In this document: piece by piece, positions 18,634 to 28,876 of the stretch
Layout of the letters: each line of letters opens with the position of its first letter
How positions within the stretch are numbered: position 1 is the first letter of the stretch
NCBI GenBank assembly: GCA_003569125.1
Contig: BGOG01000018.1
Coordinates: 1 to 44,049 of the forward strand
DNA: 44,049 bases
Reading direction: 5' to 3'
Source of the DNA: Acidimicrobiaceae bacterium
Lineage (GTDB): Bacteria > Actinomycetota > Acidimicrobiia > Acidimicrobiales > Ilumatobacteraceae
Made by a program: the position numbers and the translations under genes
The notes under the pieces: model-generated
Database searches by the model: none
Seen by the model: the letters and a program-made list of their open reading frames with translations, nothing else
Told to the model about the DNA's origin: nothing

Positions 18634-19151
18634 GAAAGCTTTAAGTGCGTCGTTTCGGTCTGACCGGGGTTCTCTTCGCGACGGCGATATTCGGTCATCG
18701 CCAACTTTCTTTGCTCGGGTGTCATGCGCTCGAACATCAACACACCTTGAAGATGATCAATTTCATGTTGAAAAAGCCGAGCCAGCAATTCATCGGCTTC
18801 GATTTCGACCGTATTGCCGTCGAGATTGGTGCCCCGCACGAGCACGAGTTTTGGACGCAACATTTCCACCGACAATCCCGGTATCGACAAACATCCTTCG
18901 TCGTATACCCACTCGCCACTTGATTCGACGATTGTCGGGTTGAGGATGACTTCTGGCGTGTCGTCGAGATCGTAGACGAAAAGTTGTTTCTGAACGCCAA
19001 TTTGTGGAGCCGCCAAACCCAAGCCGGGTGCCTCATACATCACCTTCAACATTTCATCGGCGAGTTTGACGAGTTTGCCGTCAATGTTTGTGATCTCGGC
19101 TGCGCAAGTTTTTAAGACGGGGTCGCCGAAAGTTCGAATTTTATAATTCAC
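18630..19151 (-). CDS. def: Peptide deformylase
   Basis: Metalloenzyme removing the formyl group from nascent peptides. All three signatures are present: GLGLAAPQIG (motif 1), EGCLSIPG (motif 2, metal Cys), and QHEIDHLQGVL (motif 3, HExxH with two metal His). GTG 19151 (MNYKIRTFGDPVLK) gives 174 residues and starts 10 bp after the priA stop; the longer frame overlaps priA and adds nothing conserved. No clear Shine-Dalgarno is present. Frame intact. Confidence 0.95.
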   Translation of the reverse strand: MNYKIRTFGDPVLKTCAAEITNIDGKLVKLADEMLKVMYEAPGLGLAAPQIGVQKQLFVYDLDDTPEVILNPTIVESSGEWVYDEGCLSIPGLSVEMLRPKLVLVRGTNLDGNTVEIEADELLARLFQHEIDHLQGVLMFERMTPEQRKLAMTEYRRREENPGQTETTHLKLS

Positions 19152-19161
19152 GGGTTTAAGG

Positions 19162-20826
19162 CTATATCCGCGGAGGGTCAACGTGAATTGATAGTCGTGA
19201 TTTTGCGCTGCGCTTGCCGTTCGACAAAGCATCATTCAATGCTTGCCAGTTCTCTGCGCGTACCAGACCGTGCGTCGAATCTTTGATTACCGTCTGCACG
19301 AGCATCGACTCGCTCATTGACTCAAGAAAAGTCTTGGTTCCAATGCCACTGACCTCTGCCAGCGATCCAAACGGAGGAAACTTCAAAATTTCTCGTCGAG
19401 CTCTCTCACTCGAGTTGTATGAGTCGAAATTGCCCGTCGCCAAGCCGACCAATAGCGAGTTTTTTGGTGTGTGTGTCTGAAGCAATATTCGAGGTGTCTT
19501 TTTTGACGCACCAACGAGCCTTGCCGCATGCACAACGAGCGTGCCGACGAGTTCGCTTGTTCGATAACGGGGCGCAAGCAGTTCGGCATCAATATCAAGA
19601 AACACCACGGTGTCGGCTGTTTGAACGCGATGCAAGACCGCTTCGGTGCCGATAAATACATTCACTCGTTGATTTACTTCTGTGGTTGCCGAAGTCACTT
19701 CGGCGACGGTGCGATTTGCTGCAGCCTGCAGCTCTTCACGCAACCGACTCACACCTGGTTTCAACAACGCGCAACTACTTGCCCCACACGATTGACAAAC
19801 AATTGGTCGTTTCGTGTCGCAACGCGGACATTCAAGAGTCTCTCCGTCGCCTTGATTGACCGCCGCATCACATTTTTCACATCGCAAAATTGTGCGGCAT
19901 TTTGCACATGCGATTAATCGAGCCCGACCCTTGGTGTTATGAACGCACACGACACGACGACTCGAATCACGAAGTTCGGCGATTAGTTCTGACGAGATCA
20001 GCGAGGTGCTCCAACCTTCGTCTTTGTTGCGATCCAAGATTTCAATTTTCGGCCAAGACTTTCGCGGGTCAGATTCGCGAATTTCACTAATGCGATTGCG
20101 AGCCCATTTTCTCGCAGCCTGCGACGGGAACGGGCTGATCAAGCAACATGTCGCATCACTACGACGACAACGCTCAATGGCGACATCGCGGGCATGCCAT
20201 GTCGGGCTGCGTTCTTCTTGCAACAAATCATCGTGTTCGTCGATGACGACCATCGTTGAAAACTTGGCGACCGGCGCCCAAACAACGCTGCGAGTGCCGA
20301 CCACAATGTCGACTCCTCCCATTGCACTCGCCCAATCCTGCGGCCAAAGGGCGACCGAGAAACCATTGACTTTAAGCGATGCGGCCAAAAGTTTTGCCCG
20401 ATGTTGTGTTGGGATCACGACGATTACCGGGCCATCGCCGACCAAGGCACTGACGGTCGAAGTCGGGTTGGCCAGCGGCGAGGCTAAAACTAATCCACCT
20501 TTGTTTTGGGTTATCTCGTCGGCAACGGGCGATGAATAATTGATACCGCGCGACAGATATCTCGGTGACGGAACTTTTTTGATCAATGTGCTTGGTGCAG
20601 AAGCCGAGACAAAGTTTCGAATTCTGCCACTCCATCGCGCCGTCGCCCAATGAGCGAGTTCAATAATTTCGGAAGTCGTGCCGAGACCCAATATTTTTAT
20701 TACCGGCCGAATCTTATTGACTGCCAAACCCGCGCTGGGCTCACCAATTTCAATCACCCATCCGGCGACGTTTCTTCCGTGCAACGGCACTCGCACGCGC
20801 ATGCCAACTGCGACAGACTTAGCCAA
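19162..20826 (-). CDS. priA: PriA-like primosomal protein N' without helicase motifs
   Basis: Homologue of the replication-restart protein PriA. The double zinc-binding region is clear (CAKCRTILRCEKC, CPRCDTKRPIVCQSC). The Walker A GxGKT is missing where expected (VIVVIPTQHRAKL follows a loop without it), and motif II reads VIDEHDDLLQ rather than DEEH, so ATPase activity is doubtful; actinobacterial PriA proteins are known for this loss. TTG 20826 is the first ordinary start, but the frame stays open upstream to about 20898 and encodes RVARVVPDVTGVDKTFDYLI, the normal PriA N-terminus. The real start is therefore earlier, perhaps the ATT at 20898 or a codon lost to error. Confidence 0.88.
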   Translation of the reverse strand: MAKSVAVGMRVRVPLHGRNVAGWVIEIGEPSAGLAVNKIRPVIKILGLGTTSEIIELAHWATARWSGRIRNFVSASAPSTLIKKVPSPRYLSRGINYSSPVADEITQNKGGLVLASPLANPTSTVSALVGDGPVIVVIPTQHRAKLLAASLKVNGFSVALWPQDWASAMGGVDIVVGTRSVVWAPVAKFSTMVVIDEHDDLLQEERSPTWHARDVAIERCRRSDATCCLISPFPSQAARKWARNRISEIRESDPRKSWPKIEILDRNKDEGWSTSLISSELIAELRDSSRRVVCVHNTKGRARLIACAKCRTILRCEKCDAAVNQGDGETLECPRCDTKRPIVCQSCGASSCALLKPGVSRLREELQAAANRTVAEVTSATTEVNQRVNVFIGTEAVLHRVQTADTVVFLDIDAELLAPRYRTSELVGTLVVHAARLVGASKKTPRILLQTHTPKNSLLVGLATGNFDSYNSSERARREILKFPPFGSLAEVSGIGTKTFLESMSESMLVQTVIKDSTHGLVRAENWQALNDALSNGKRSAKSRLSIHVDPPRI

Positions 20827-20918
20827 TGACTCTGGGATCAGATAATCGAATGTTTTATCGACTCCCGTGACATCGGGAACGACCCGCGCAACCCTAATTG
20901 AGGCTGTCGCGTTTTGAA

Positions 20919-22111
20919 TCAGAGTTTGACTGCTGCCTTAAATTCTTTGAGGCGAGACAAAGCCTCCCATGTAAAGTTGGGATGGTTGCGACCGAAGTGA
21001 CCGTAAGCAGCGGTCTTTTGTAAATCGGACGCTTCAAATCGAGATCACGAACGATGGCCGCAGGACGGAGATCAAAAACCTCGCGCACTGCCAATTCGAT
21101 CACGGACTCGTCAACTTTGTTCGTGCCGAAAGTTTCGACAAAAATACTCACAGGATGCGCCATGCCGATGGCGTAAGCCACTTGAAGTTCACAACGTTGT
21201 GCTGCACCAGATGCAACAACATGCTTGGCGACCCATCGCGCCGCATACGCCGCGGAACGGTCAACTTTTGACGGGTCTTTTCCGCTGAATGCACCACCAC
21301 CGTGACGACCCATGCCGCCATAAGTGTCGACGATAATCTTTCGACCTGTCAAACCTGTGTCGGCGTGAGGTCCACCTTTGACGAACTCGCCAGTTGGGTT
21401 TACGTAAACGGCGTAGTCATCTTTTGCGAACTGCGCCGGAATGACGGGACGGATAACTTGCTCAATCAAATCTGGGCGAATAACGGTGTCACGATTGATT
21501 CCATCGGCGTGTTGAGTCGAGATCAACACGGTGCGCAAACGAACCGGCTTGCCATCTTCGTAGTCGAAAGTGACTTGGGTCTTGCCGTCCGGTCGCAAAT
21601 AAGGGATAGCCCCGGATTTGCGAACATCAGTCAACTTTTCGGCCATTCGATGTGCCAACCAAATTGGAAGTGGCATCAAATCTTCTGTCTCTGTGCATGC
21701 GTAACCAAACATCATTCCTTGGTCACCTGCTCCCTGACTATTCAAAACATCTTCGCCACTCTTGCCAGCGCGAATCTCTTCGCTGACATTCACGCCTTGC
21801 GAAATATTTGGGCTCTGCTCGTCGATGCTGACAATCACACCGCAGGTATTGCCGTCAAAACCATAAAGAGCATTGTCATAACCGATGCCGTTGATTACTT
21901 GACGCGCAAGTTTTGGAATATCAACATATGCACTCGTCGTGATTTCGCCGGCGATGACGCACAAGCCGGTTGTCAACAAAGTTTCGCAAGCGACGCGTCC
22001 TGCAGGATCGGCGGCAAGGATCGCGTCAAGAACCGCATCCGAAACCTGATCTGCCATCTTGTCCGGGTGACCCTCGGTCACGCTCTCGGATGTAAACGAA
22101 TACTTTTTCAT
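20919..22111 (-). CDS. metK: S-adenosylmethionine synthetase, one frameshift near the end
   Basis: Makes SAM from methionine and [22 protein letters not shown] is the N-terminal signature, [12 protein letters not shown] the hexapeptide-bearing methionine site, and [19 protein letters not shown] the phosphate loop. One base is lost near 21020; repaired, the C-terminus reads [20 protein letters not shown] then [14 protein letters not shown] and stops at 20919, about 398 residues. A GGAGA lies a few bases before ATG 22111. The gap to rpoZ is only 67 bp, so the coaBC gene commonly found there is absent, and I see no riboswitch-size leader. Confidence 0.95.
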
Positions 22112-22178
22112 TAGTTCTCCATATCTGACTTCAACACGACGCTACTAAATATCGCGCCACGACTGTGACTATTTGGGG

Positions 22179-22532
22179 CTATTTGGCGTCGGGCTCTGTT
22201 GCGGCTTCAAGTTCAGCGGCTAATTCGGCTTCTTGAAGTTGAACCTCTAGGGCCGCGGCGGCCTCGTTTTCGGCCACGATGTCTTCAATCGTTCGCTGAA
22301 CCAGTTGAATTTTGCCTGCAGAGATCTCTTCAAAGCTGATCGATAATGGCTTTCGAGCGGTCGAACTAACTTGAGGTGGAACCATGTTGCCAAGTCCGTC
22401 ACCGAGTTGATTGAAATACGAATTAATTTCGCGAGCGCGACGCGCTGCAAGCGTCACAAGTGAGAACTTCGAACCAGTGTGCCCCATCAACGATTCGATT
22501 GGTGGGTTCATCATCGTGTCATCTGTTGTCAC
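22179..22532 (-). CDS. rpoZ: RNA polymerase omega subunit
   Basis: Small subunit that helps fold and place beta-prime. MNPPIESLMGHTGSKFSLVT and LAARRAREINSYFNQLGDGL match actinobacterial omega; the Ala/Glu-rich tail (AAALEVQLQEAELAAELEAA) is a low-complexity acidic extension. The start is GTG 22532, placed by AGGAGG at 22539-22544 with 6 nt spacing; upstream in-frame codons overlap no conserved sequence. Length 117 residues. It lies between gmk and metK as in many bacteria. Confidence 0.93.
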   Translation of the reverse strand: MTTDDTMMNPPIESLMGHTGSKFSLVTLAARRAREINSYFNQLGDGLGNMVPPQVSSTARKPLSISFEEISAGKIQLVQRTIEDIVAENEAAAALEVQLQEAELAAELEAATEPDAK

Positions 22533-22538
22533 TTGTTT

Positions 22539-22544
22539 CCTCCT
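22539..22544 (-). promoter_or_regulatory. Ribosome binding site of rpoZ (AGGAGG)
   Basis: A perfect AGGAGG 6 nt before GTG 22532; it decides that start over the upstream ATG at 22628 that would overlap gmk. Confidence 0.75.
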
Positions 22545-22596
22545 GGAAAAGGCGTCGGGTGCGCCTAGCGGTTGATAAGTATAGCCACAAATGGGG

Positions 22597-23163
22597 CTAT
22601 GAATGGCGCCCTTTTCGCTCAAATTCAATGATCCGACTCATCTCATCGACTGTTGTCGCAAGATCGTCGTTGATCAATACATAATCGGCAATCGCCTTGC
22701 CCACTGGTTCTTCTTCTTCGGCTTTGCGCAATCGTTTTTCGACTTTTTGGTCGGGATCTCCGCGACCATGCAGACGAGATTTCTGCTCTTGACGAGATGG
22801 TGGCAAGATAAATAGCAACAGTGCATCGGCATTTAGTTTCTTCACCTGCTGCGCACCATCAACTTCAATTTCAAGCACAATATCTTTGCCGTCGGGCGCA
22901 CTCGGTGTTGGTGTGCCGTATAGATTTCCTAAGAAATCTGTCCACTCCAAAAAACCATCAGCGGCAATATGTTGTTCAAACTGTTCTCGAGTCACGAACT
23001 TATACGCATCAGGGGCTTCGCCGACTCGTTGTTCGCGGGTTGTCCATGAGCGACTCAGCCATAACTTTGGATCTCGTTTGACGAGCACATCGACGATCGT
23101 GCTTTTACCAACGCCACCAGGACCAGACACGACAATTACAAGTCCGCGTGGCTTCGCCGACAT
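22597..23163 (-). CDS. gmk: Guanylate kinase
   Basis: Phosphorylates GMP to GDP. P-loop GPGGVGKST at about residues 14-22; SRSWTTREQRVGE is the GMP-binding region; DIVLEIEVDGAQQVKK and the lid IFILPPS-like segment LLFILPPSRQEQKSRL follow. Length 188 residues. ATG overlaps the mihF stop (TGATG), the standard actinobacterial mihF-gmk pair. The frame is intact. Confidence 0.96.
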   Translation of the reverse strand: MSAKPRGLVIVVSGPGGVGKSTIVDVLVKRDPKLWLSRSWTTREQRVGEAPDAYKFVTREQFEQHIAADGFLEWTDFLGNLYGTPTPSAPDGKDIVLEIEVDGAQQVKKLNADALLLFILPPSRQEQKSRLHGRGDPDQKVEKRLRKAEEEEPVGKAIADYVLINDDLATTVDEMSRIIEFERKGRHS

Positions 23164-23492
23164 CAGATAGCAGCCTCGAATTTGTCGAGCAATGCTTGAC
23201 GTTCGATAGCCGAGAGACTTTCAATCCGTCGTTTTTCTGTAATTTCAAGTTCCGCCATCAGTCGTCGAGCCTTTACTTTGCCGACGTTGCCTATTACTTC
23301 GAGCGCCTTGACTAGATATAGATGTTTGGTCGGCGCGTGGTCTGCGTTTTTAATCAGCACATCATGCAAATCGAGTTTGCCGCTGGCGATTTCAAGAAGA
23401 ACTCGAGACATCTCAATACGCAACGAATAGGCGCCGGCGATGGCCGACTTGCGATCAACTTCGACGCTCTCAGACAGATATGAGGTTGCCAT
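23163..23492 (-). CDS. mihF: Actinobacterial integration host factor
   Basis: DNA-binding nucleoid protein specific to actinobacteria, unrelated to proteobacterial IHF. The C-terminal half has the helix-two-turn-helix core VIGNVGKVKARRLMAELEIT followed by EKRRIESLSAIERQALLDKF; the N-terminal helix is RKSAIAGAYSLRIEMSRVL. The 109 residues match mycobacterial and Streptomyces versions. It sits between pyrD and gmk, as in Mycobacterium, where pyrF takes the place of pyrD. This gene is one of the strongest taxonomic markers in the window. Confidence 0.95.
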   Translation of the reverse strand: MATSYLSESVEVDRKSAIAGAYSLRIEMSRVLLEIASGKLDLHDVLIKNADHAPTKHLYLVKALEVIGNVGKVKARRLMAELEITEKRRIESLSAIERQALLDKFEAAI

Positions 23493-23526
23493 TAAATTAT
23501 TCTACTAGCGCAGGTCAACTGTTCAA

Positions 23527-24471
23527 TTACCTGATGAGTCCGTTGCGATGGGCGGCTGAAGTGACTTGCGACCAATCAGTTACTTGATGCGAGACCGCCC
23601 AGTCGACCAGTTGATTTTGGATCAAAAGCGCCGCTCGTGGATCAGCAAAACTAGCGGTGCCAACCTGAACGGCGTTGGCGCCAGCCAACATCAACTCGGC
23701 TGCGTCGCGACCAGATACGACACCGCCAACTCCGATGATGCCGATTTCTGGCAACGCTTGTCGCACATCGAAAACGCACCTCACGGCGATCGGATGAAGA
23801 GCAGATCCCGATAGACCCCCGCGAATGTTTCCGAGAATCGGCAAACCCGTATCTGTATTTATCGCCATGCCCATTGCCGTATTCACGAGAGTCACGGCTT
23901 GCGCACCCGCCTTAGCAACGGAGCGCGCAATGTCGACTAATTCGTGCGTGTTTGGACTCAACTTCGCCCACACTGGCAAGCCAGAGATCATGCAGCCCTC
24001 GATAATTTGCGCACTGAGTCGAGCATCATGGGCGAACACGACATGGTCTCCGCCCAGGTTCGGACACGAAAGATTAACTTCAATCGCCGTGATCTTATTT
24101 TTAACGGCACCCAGCATCTTTGCTGCGAGCAAATAATCGTCGACACTGTGTCCCCAGATGCTGACGATCACGGTTGCGCCAGATTTTTCGAGTGCAACCA
24201 GATCGTTGTCGATGAAGTGCGCGATGCCGTCGCCTTGCAAACCGACAGAGTTGAGCATTCCATTTTTGGTCGGCGACAATCTCGGCGCCGGGTTGCCGGG
24301 AAACGCAAAATGAGCAACTGACTTCGCTACTACTCCACCGATTTCGGTCAACGAAAAATATGCGTCAAGCTCGGCACCATAACCCGCGGTACCTGCTGCC
24401 GTAAGAATCGGATGCGCAAGTTCGACATCACCAACTCGAACTGAACAGTTATCTATTGTCTCGATTTTCAT
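23527..24471 (-). CDS. pyrD: Dihydroorotate dehydrogenase, class 1B-like catalytic subunit
   Basis: FMN enzyme oxidising dihydroorotate to orotate. [20 protein letters not shown] and GLQGDGI are class 1 FMN-site segments; [11 protein letters not shown] carries the catalytic-base cysteine of class 1 enzymes; [20 protein letters not shown] and [12 protein letters not shown] are the phosphate-binding C-terminal motifs. 314 residues, soluble with no membrane anchor. Class 1B enzymes normally pair with the flavin/iron-sulfur subunit PyrK, which is not in this operon. ATG overlaps the carB stop (ATGA). Confidence 0.94.
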   Translation of the reverse strand: MKIETIDNCSVRVGDVELAHPILTAAGTAGYGAELDAYFSLTEIGGVVAKSVAHFAFPGNPAPRLSPTKNGMLNSVGLQGDGIAHFIDNDLVALEKSGATVIVSIWGHSVDDYLLAAKMLGAVKNKITAIEVNLSCPNLGGDHVVFAHDARLSAQIIEGCMISGLPVWAKLSPNTHELVDIARSVAKAGAQAVTLVNTAMGMAINTDTGLPILGNIRGGLSGSALHPIAVRCVFDVRQALPEIGIIGVGGVVSGRDAAELMLAGANAVQVGTASFADPRAALLIQNQLVDWAVSHQVTDWSQVTSAAHRNGLIR

Positions 24472-27400
24472 CGAGCGTGAAACTCTTGTAACGACATCAC
24501 CGTGAACGGCCGATTGCGTTGCTCGATCATTCCTTGAACTGCAGCCGTCGCGGCACTCAGCGTCGTGACGACAGAAACTCGACAGGTGTTCGCGGCTTTA
24601 CGAATCGCTTCGCCGTCATTTCTCGTGCCGTAACCTCGCGGTGTATTGATCACTAGCGCGATCTCGCCGGATTCAATAAGTTTTACGGCGTCGTCACCAG
24701 TGTTGCTGCCTGATTTTCTTTCTGAGAACTTTCCGACGACGCGTGAAACTTTACAACCGTGGCTTTTCAAAAACTCAGCCGTGCCGACGGTGGCGACGAT
24801 CTCAAGCCCCAGAGAAGTGAGACCTTTGACGACATCAACACCACCAAGTTTGTCGCGGTCATTAAGTGAAACAAACACAAGACCAGACTCGGGCAGCGTC
24901 GTTCCGGCGGCAAACTGTGACTTGGCGAAAGCTCGCGCGAACGAATCGTCGATTCCCATTACTTCGCCGGTTGAACGCATCTCGGGCCCAAGTGCAGTAT
25001 CCACATCGGCAAAACGGTTGAACGGCAGCACTGCCTCTTTAACTGAAACATGTGAAGAACCGGCAGGTTTACGCAACAAGCCTTCAGTGCGAAGTTGTGC
25101 CAAAGTTGCGCCAAGCATTACACGACTCGCGACTTTGGCCAGTGGCACGCCCGTTGCTTTGGCGACGAAAGGCACCGTGCGACTTGCGCGCGGATTGGCT
25201 TCGATTACGTAGACCGTTTTATCGGCGATCGCAAACTGAACATTGATCAGACCGACAACCTTCAACGCCTCGGAGATTTTCTTGACCGTGTTTTCGATCT
25301 CTGAAATCGTCGCACTCGACAAAGTCACGGGCGGAATCGTGCATGCCGAATCGCCAGAGTGCACACCCGCCTGCTCGACATGCTCCATCACGCCGCCGAT
25401 CAACACTTCACCTGTTGAGTCACGAATCGCATCCACATCAACTTCGGTTGCGTCTTCCAAAAATCTGTCGATCAACACTGGTCTTTGTGCGGATAGCCCG
25501 CCTTCGCGACCCAGTGAACCCGCCTGGCTCATTTCTTGCATTGCTTTGCGCAGGCGAGCCTCGTCGTGAACAATCTGCATCGCTCGACCACCCAAGACAT
25601 AACTCGGACGAACGAGAACCGGGTAACCAATTTTGTTGGCGATCTGTACGGTTTGCTCGACGTCACGCGCCGTACCACCAGGTGGTTGCAAAATATTCAA
25701 CGACTCACAGAGTGCGCTCCATTTTTCGCGATCTTCGGCGACATCGATTGAGTCGCTCGTTGTGCCCGCGATCAATTCTTTTGGCAATTGTGTGGCAAGT
25801 TTGAGTGGGGTCTGGCCACCCAAAGAGACGATGATTCGCGGATTCGACCCGGAGATTTGTTGTTCGGCTTCGATCACGTTCATCACATCTTCATAAGTGA
25901 GAGGCTCAAAATAAAGCTTGTCCGAAGTGTCGTAATCGGTCGACACCGTCTCTGGATTGCAGTTGAGCATGATCGTCTGAAACCCGGCGTCGCGTAATGC
26001 AAAACTCGCATGCACACAGCAGTAGTCGAACTCGATACCTTGGCCGATTCGGTTTGGACCACTACCCAAAATGATCACCGATTGCTTTGTGCTGGCGTGA
26101 AGTTCTGATTCATCTTCGTATGTCGAGTAGTGATACGGGGTCTGCGCCGCGAACTCGGCACTGCAAGTGTCAACTGCCTTGTAAGTCGGTTTAACACCAC
26201 TCTTTAAGCGAGTCGCTCGAACTTCATGCTCGGTTCTTTTGAACAAATAACTGATCTGTGCATCAGAAAAGCCGAGCCGCTTGACGCGCTTCCAATCCGC
26301 GATCGACAATTCTTCAAGACTCCGCGACTCAAGAAACTCGCGCTCTTCAACAATCGACAGCATTTGATCCAAAAACCAAGGATCAAATTTGCAAGCCTTT
26401 GCAATCTTTTCAATTGATATTTTTCGTCGCAAACACTCACCGATTTCAAAAATTCTGTCGGGAGTCGGGATGACGATTTTCTCGAGCAACTGGGCGTCGC
26501 TCAAGTCGTTGAAAATTTCTTCGCCCGCATCACAATTAAGCCCAAGTCGACCAATCTCGAGCGAGCGCAAGGCCTTCTGCAGACTCTCGGTGAATGTTCT
26601 GCCAATCGCCATCGCTTCACCGACACTTTGCATCTGAGTACCGAGAACACCAGATGTGCCCGGAAACTTCTCGAACGCCCAACGCGGGATCTTGGTGACC
26701 ACATAATCAATCGTCGGCTCAAAACTAGCGGGCGTCATTTTTGTGATGTCGTTTGAAATTTCGTCGAGTGTGTAGCCCACGGCGAGTTTGGCCGCGATCT
26801 TCGCAATCGGAAAGCCCGTCGCTTTGGATGCCAAGGCAGAACTTCGTGACACGCGAGGATTCATCTCGATTACCACTTGATCGCCATTTATCGGGTTCAC
26901 CGCGAATTGCACATTCGAACCGCCGGTTTCGACACCGACACGGCGAATACATGCGAATGCGGCGTCGCGCATCTTTTGATATTCAACATCAGACAAAGTC
27001 ATCGCCGGCGCCACTGTCATCGAATCGCCCGTATGAACACCCATCGCGTCGATGTTTTCGATCGAGCAAATTACGACACAATTATCGTTCTTGTCGCGCA
27101 TCACTTCGAGTTCATATTCTTTCCAGCCGACGATTGATGTCTCGATCAATATTTCAGTGATCGGACTTGCCGCCAACCCGTTCGCGACGACCGATTGAAA
27201 TTCTTCAATCGTGTTGGCGATACCGGTTCCTCGTCCACCCAAAATATACGCAGGGCGAATGATCACCGGCAGTTTGATTTCTTTGAGAATCTCGTCTGCT
27301 TGTTCGGCTGTGTGCGCGATTCCGCTACGCGGCACACTTAGCCCAATTTCGATCATCGCCTCTTTGAATTTGCCCCGGTCTTCGGCCGTATTGATCGCCA

Positions 27401-27764
27401 AAGCGTTGGCACCAATCAACTCGGGTGTACCAGGCACGCCAACTTTGCCGCGTTCGAACAAAGTCATCGCCAGATTCAAGGCAGTCTGCCCACCGAGAGT
27501 TGGCAACACAGCATCTGGTTTTTCGCGTTCGATAATTTGCTCAATGAACTCTGGCGTTAGTGGCTCGATATATGTGCGATCGGCAAAATCAGGGTCAGTC
27601 ATGATCGTTGCCGGGTTTGAGTTTGCAAGAATCACGCGGTAGCCCTCTTGGCGCAACACGCGACAAGCCTGCGTGCCCGAATAATCGAACTCACAGGCTT
27701 GACCAATGACGATCGGCCCAGAGCCCAAAACGAGAATCGACTTAATGTCTTGGCGCCGTGGCAT
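24468..27764 (-). CDS. carB: Carbamoyl-phosphate synthase large subunit
   Basis: Makes carbamoyl phosphate from bicarbonate, ATP and ammonia delivered by CarA; feeds both pyrB and argF. 1098 residues with the duplicated layout: first ATP-grasp half starts [20 protein letters not shown] with [13 protein letters not shown] and [20 protein letters not shown]; the second starts [20 protein letters not shown] and ends [20 protein letters not shown]; the C-terminal MGS-like allosteric domain has [19 protein letters not shown]. Overlaps carA (TAATG) and pyrD (ATGA). The frame is intact over 3.3 kb. Confidence 0.98.
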   Translation of the reverse strand: MPRRQDIKSILVLGSGPIVIGQACEFDYSGTQACRVLRQEGYRVILANSNPATIMTDPDFADRTYIEPLTPEFIEQIIEREKPDAVLPTLGGQTALNLAMTLFERGKVGVPGTPELIGANALAINTAEDRGKFKEAMIEIGLSVPRSGIAHTAEQADEILKEIKLPVIIRPAYILGGRGTGIANTIEEFQSVVANGLAASPITEILIETSIVGWKEYELEVMRDKNDNCVVICSIENIDAMGVHTGDSMTVAPAMTLSDVEYQKMRDAAFACIRRVGVETGGSNVQFAVNPINGDQVVIEMNPRVSRSSALASKATGFPIAKIAAKLAVGYTLDEISNDITKMTPASFEPTIDYVVTKIPRWAFEKFPGTSGVLGTQMQSVGEAMAIGRTFTESLQKALRSLEIGRLGLNCDAGEEIFNDLSDAQLLEKIVIPTPDRIFEIGECLRRKISIEKIAKACKFDPWFLDQMLSIVEEREFLESRSLEELSIADWKRVKRLGFSDAQISYLFKRTEHEVRATRLKSGVKPTYKAVDTCSAEFAAQTPYHYSTYEDESELHASTKQSVIILGSGPNRIGQGIEFDYCCVHASFALRDAGFQTIMLNCNPETVSTDYDTSDKLYFEPLTYEDVMNVIEAEQQISGSNPRIIVSLGGQTPLKLATQLPKELIAGTTSDSIDVAEDREKWSALCESLNILQPPGGTARDVEQTVQIANKIGYPVLVRPSYVLGGRAMQIVHDEARLRKAMQEMSQAGSLGREGGLSAQRPVLIDRFLEDATEVDVDAIRDSTGEVLIGGVMEHVEQAGVHSGDSACTIPPVTLSSATISEIENTVKKISEALKVVGLINVQFAIADKTVYVIEANPRASRTVPFVAKATGVPLAKVASRVMLGATLAQLRTEGLLRKPAGSSHVSVKEAVLPFNRFADVDTALGPEMRSTGEVMGIDDSFARAFAKSQFAAGTTLPESGLVFVSLNDRDKLGGVDVVKGLTSLGLEIVATVGTAEFLKSHGCKVSRVVGKFSERKSGSNTGDDAVKLIESGEIALVINTPRGYGTRNDGEAIRKAANTCRVSVVTTLSAATAAVQGMIEQRNRPFTVMSLQEFHAR

Positions 27765-28876
27765 TATTTGCGATCCATCATCTCGACAAACTGAGCGAAC
27801 AAATATCTACTGTCGTGCGGACCAGGACCCGCCTCTGGGTGGTACTGCACACTGAAAGCATTCGCACCACGAACACGCAAACCTTCGTTGGTGTTGTCGT
27901 TTAGGTTGACATGGGTGACGTCGGCTTTTGTCGCCAAAGAATCTGCATCGACACAAAAATTGTGGTTCTGACTGGTGATCTCAACTGTTTTAGTTGCGAT
28001 ATTTCTCACGGGATGATTCGCCCCGTGATGACCGAACGGCAACTTGAATGTTTTGCCGCCAAGAGCAAGTGCCAGTAACTGATGACCCAGACAGATACCA
28101 AAAAGCGGAACACCCGTGCCAAGCAATTCGCGAATCGTCGCAGGGGCTCCGTGAACCATCTCAGGATCACCTGGACCGTTGGATAAAAAGATTCCGTTCG
28201 GCGACAAGGCCATCACCTGCTCGGCAGTCGTGGTTGCCGGCACGACATGCACTGTCGCGAACTCGGCAAGGCAATTTAGCATCGTTGTTTTGATACCAAA
28301 GTCGTAGGCCACGACCGTGAATTTGCCACTGCCGTGAATGTAACTCTTCGTGGTTGTTACTTGAGCGACCAGGTTTCTCCCGGACGTACCCTTCTCACTT
28401 TTCGCCGCCTTAAGCAATTCTTCTTGGCTGGCAGTACCAAATGCGCCAGGCATCGAGCCCGAATCTCGTATGATCCGGGTCAGTCGCCGAGTGTCGATAC
28501 CGGCGATGCCCGCTAGATCATTTTGCTTGAGAAATGAATCCAACGAGTCGTCACTTCGCCAGTTGCTTCGTCGACGCGCGAGCTCGCGAACGATTACTCC
28601 ACGCGCAAAAACTTTCGAGGCTTCATTGTCGAGATTCGTCGTGCCGTAGTTGCCGATATGCGGCGTCGTGAATGTAATTATCTGTCCTGCATATGAAGGA
28701 TCGGTAATTATTTCTTGGTATCCCGATAGACCCGTGTGAAACACGACCTCGCCCTTCGAGATCACTGGCTCAGAGATCTCAGACGAGCCCGCACCGATCG
28801 CTTCACCTTCAAAAACTGAGCCGTCATTCAAAACAAGAAGAGCCGGCTTAATCTTCGTCTTTGAAATTTGCGTCAT
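27764..28876 (-). CDS. carA: Carbamoyl-phosphate synthase small subunit
   Basis: Class I glutamine amidotransferase that supplies ammonia to CarB. N-terminal [20 protein letters not shown] and [21 protein letters not shown]-terminal amidotransferase with the nucleophile in [15 protein letters not shown] and the His-Glu pair in [15 protein letters not shown]. 370 residues. The stop of pyrC overlaps the N-terminal end region as ATGA at 28873-28876, so pyrC and carA are coupled. The frame is intact. Confidence 0.97.
   Translation of the reverse strand: MTQISKTKIKPALLVLNDGSVFEGEAIGAGSSEISEPVISKGEVVFHTGLSGYQEIITDPSYAGQIITFTTPHIGNYGTTNLDNEASKVFARGVIVRELARRRSNWRSDDSLDSFLKQNDLAGIAGIDTRRLTRIIRDSGSMPGAFGTASQEELLKAAKSEKGTSGRNLVAQVTTTKSYIHGSGKFTVVAYDFGIKTTMLNCLAEFATVHVVPATTTAEQVMALSPNGIFLSNGPGDPEMVHGAPATIRELLGTGVPLFGICLGHQLLALALGGKTFKLPFGHHGANHPVRNIATKTVEITSQNHNFCVDADSLATKADVTHVNLNDNTNEGLRVRGANAFSVQYHPEAGPGPHDSRYLFAQFVEMMDRK

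Noticed and set aside
21302-22114. Plus-strand open frame of 270 codons opposite metK
   Set aside because: Antisense shadow of a conserved gene; no recognisable domain and an atypical composition.
22112-22178. SAM riboswitch before metK
   Set aside because: The 67-bp gap is too short for a known SAM riboswitch and shows no matching conserved core.
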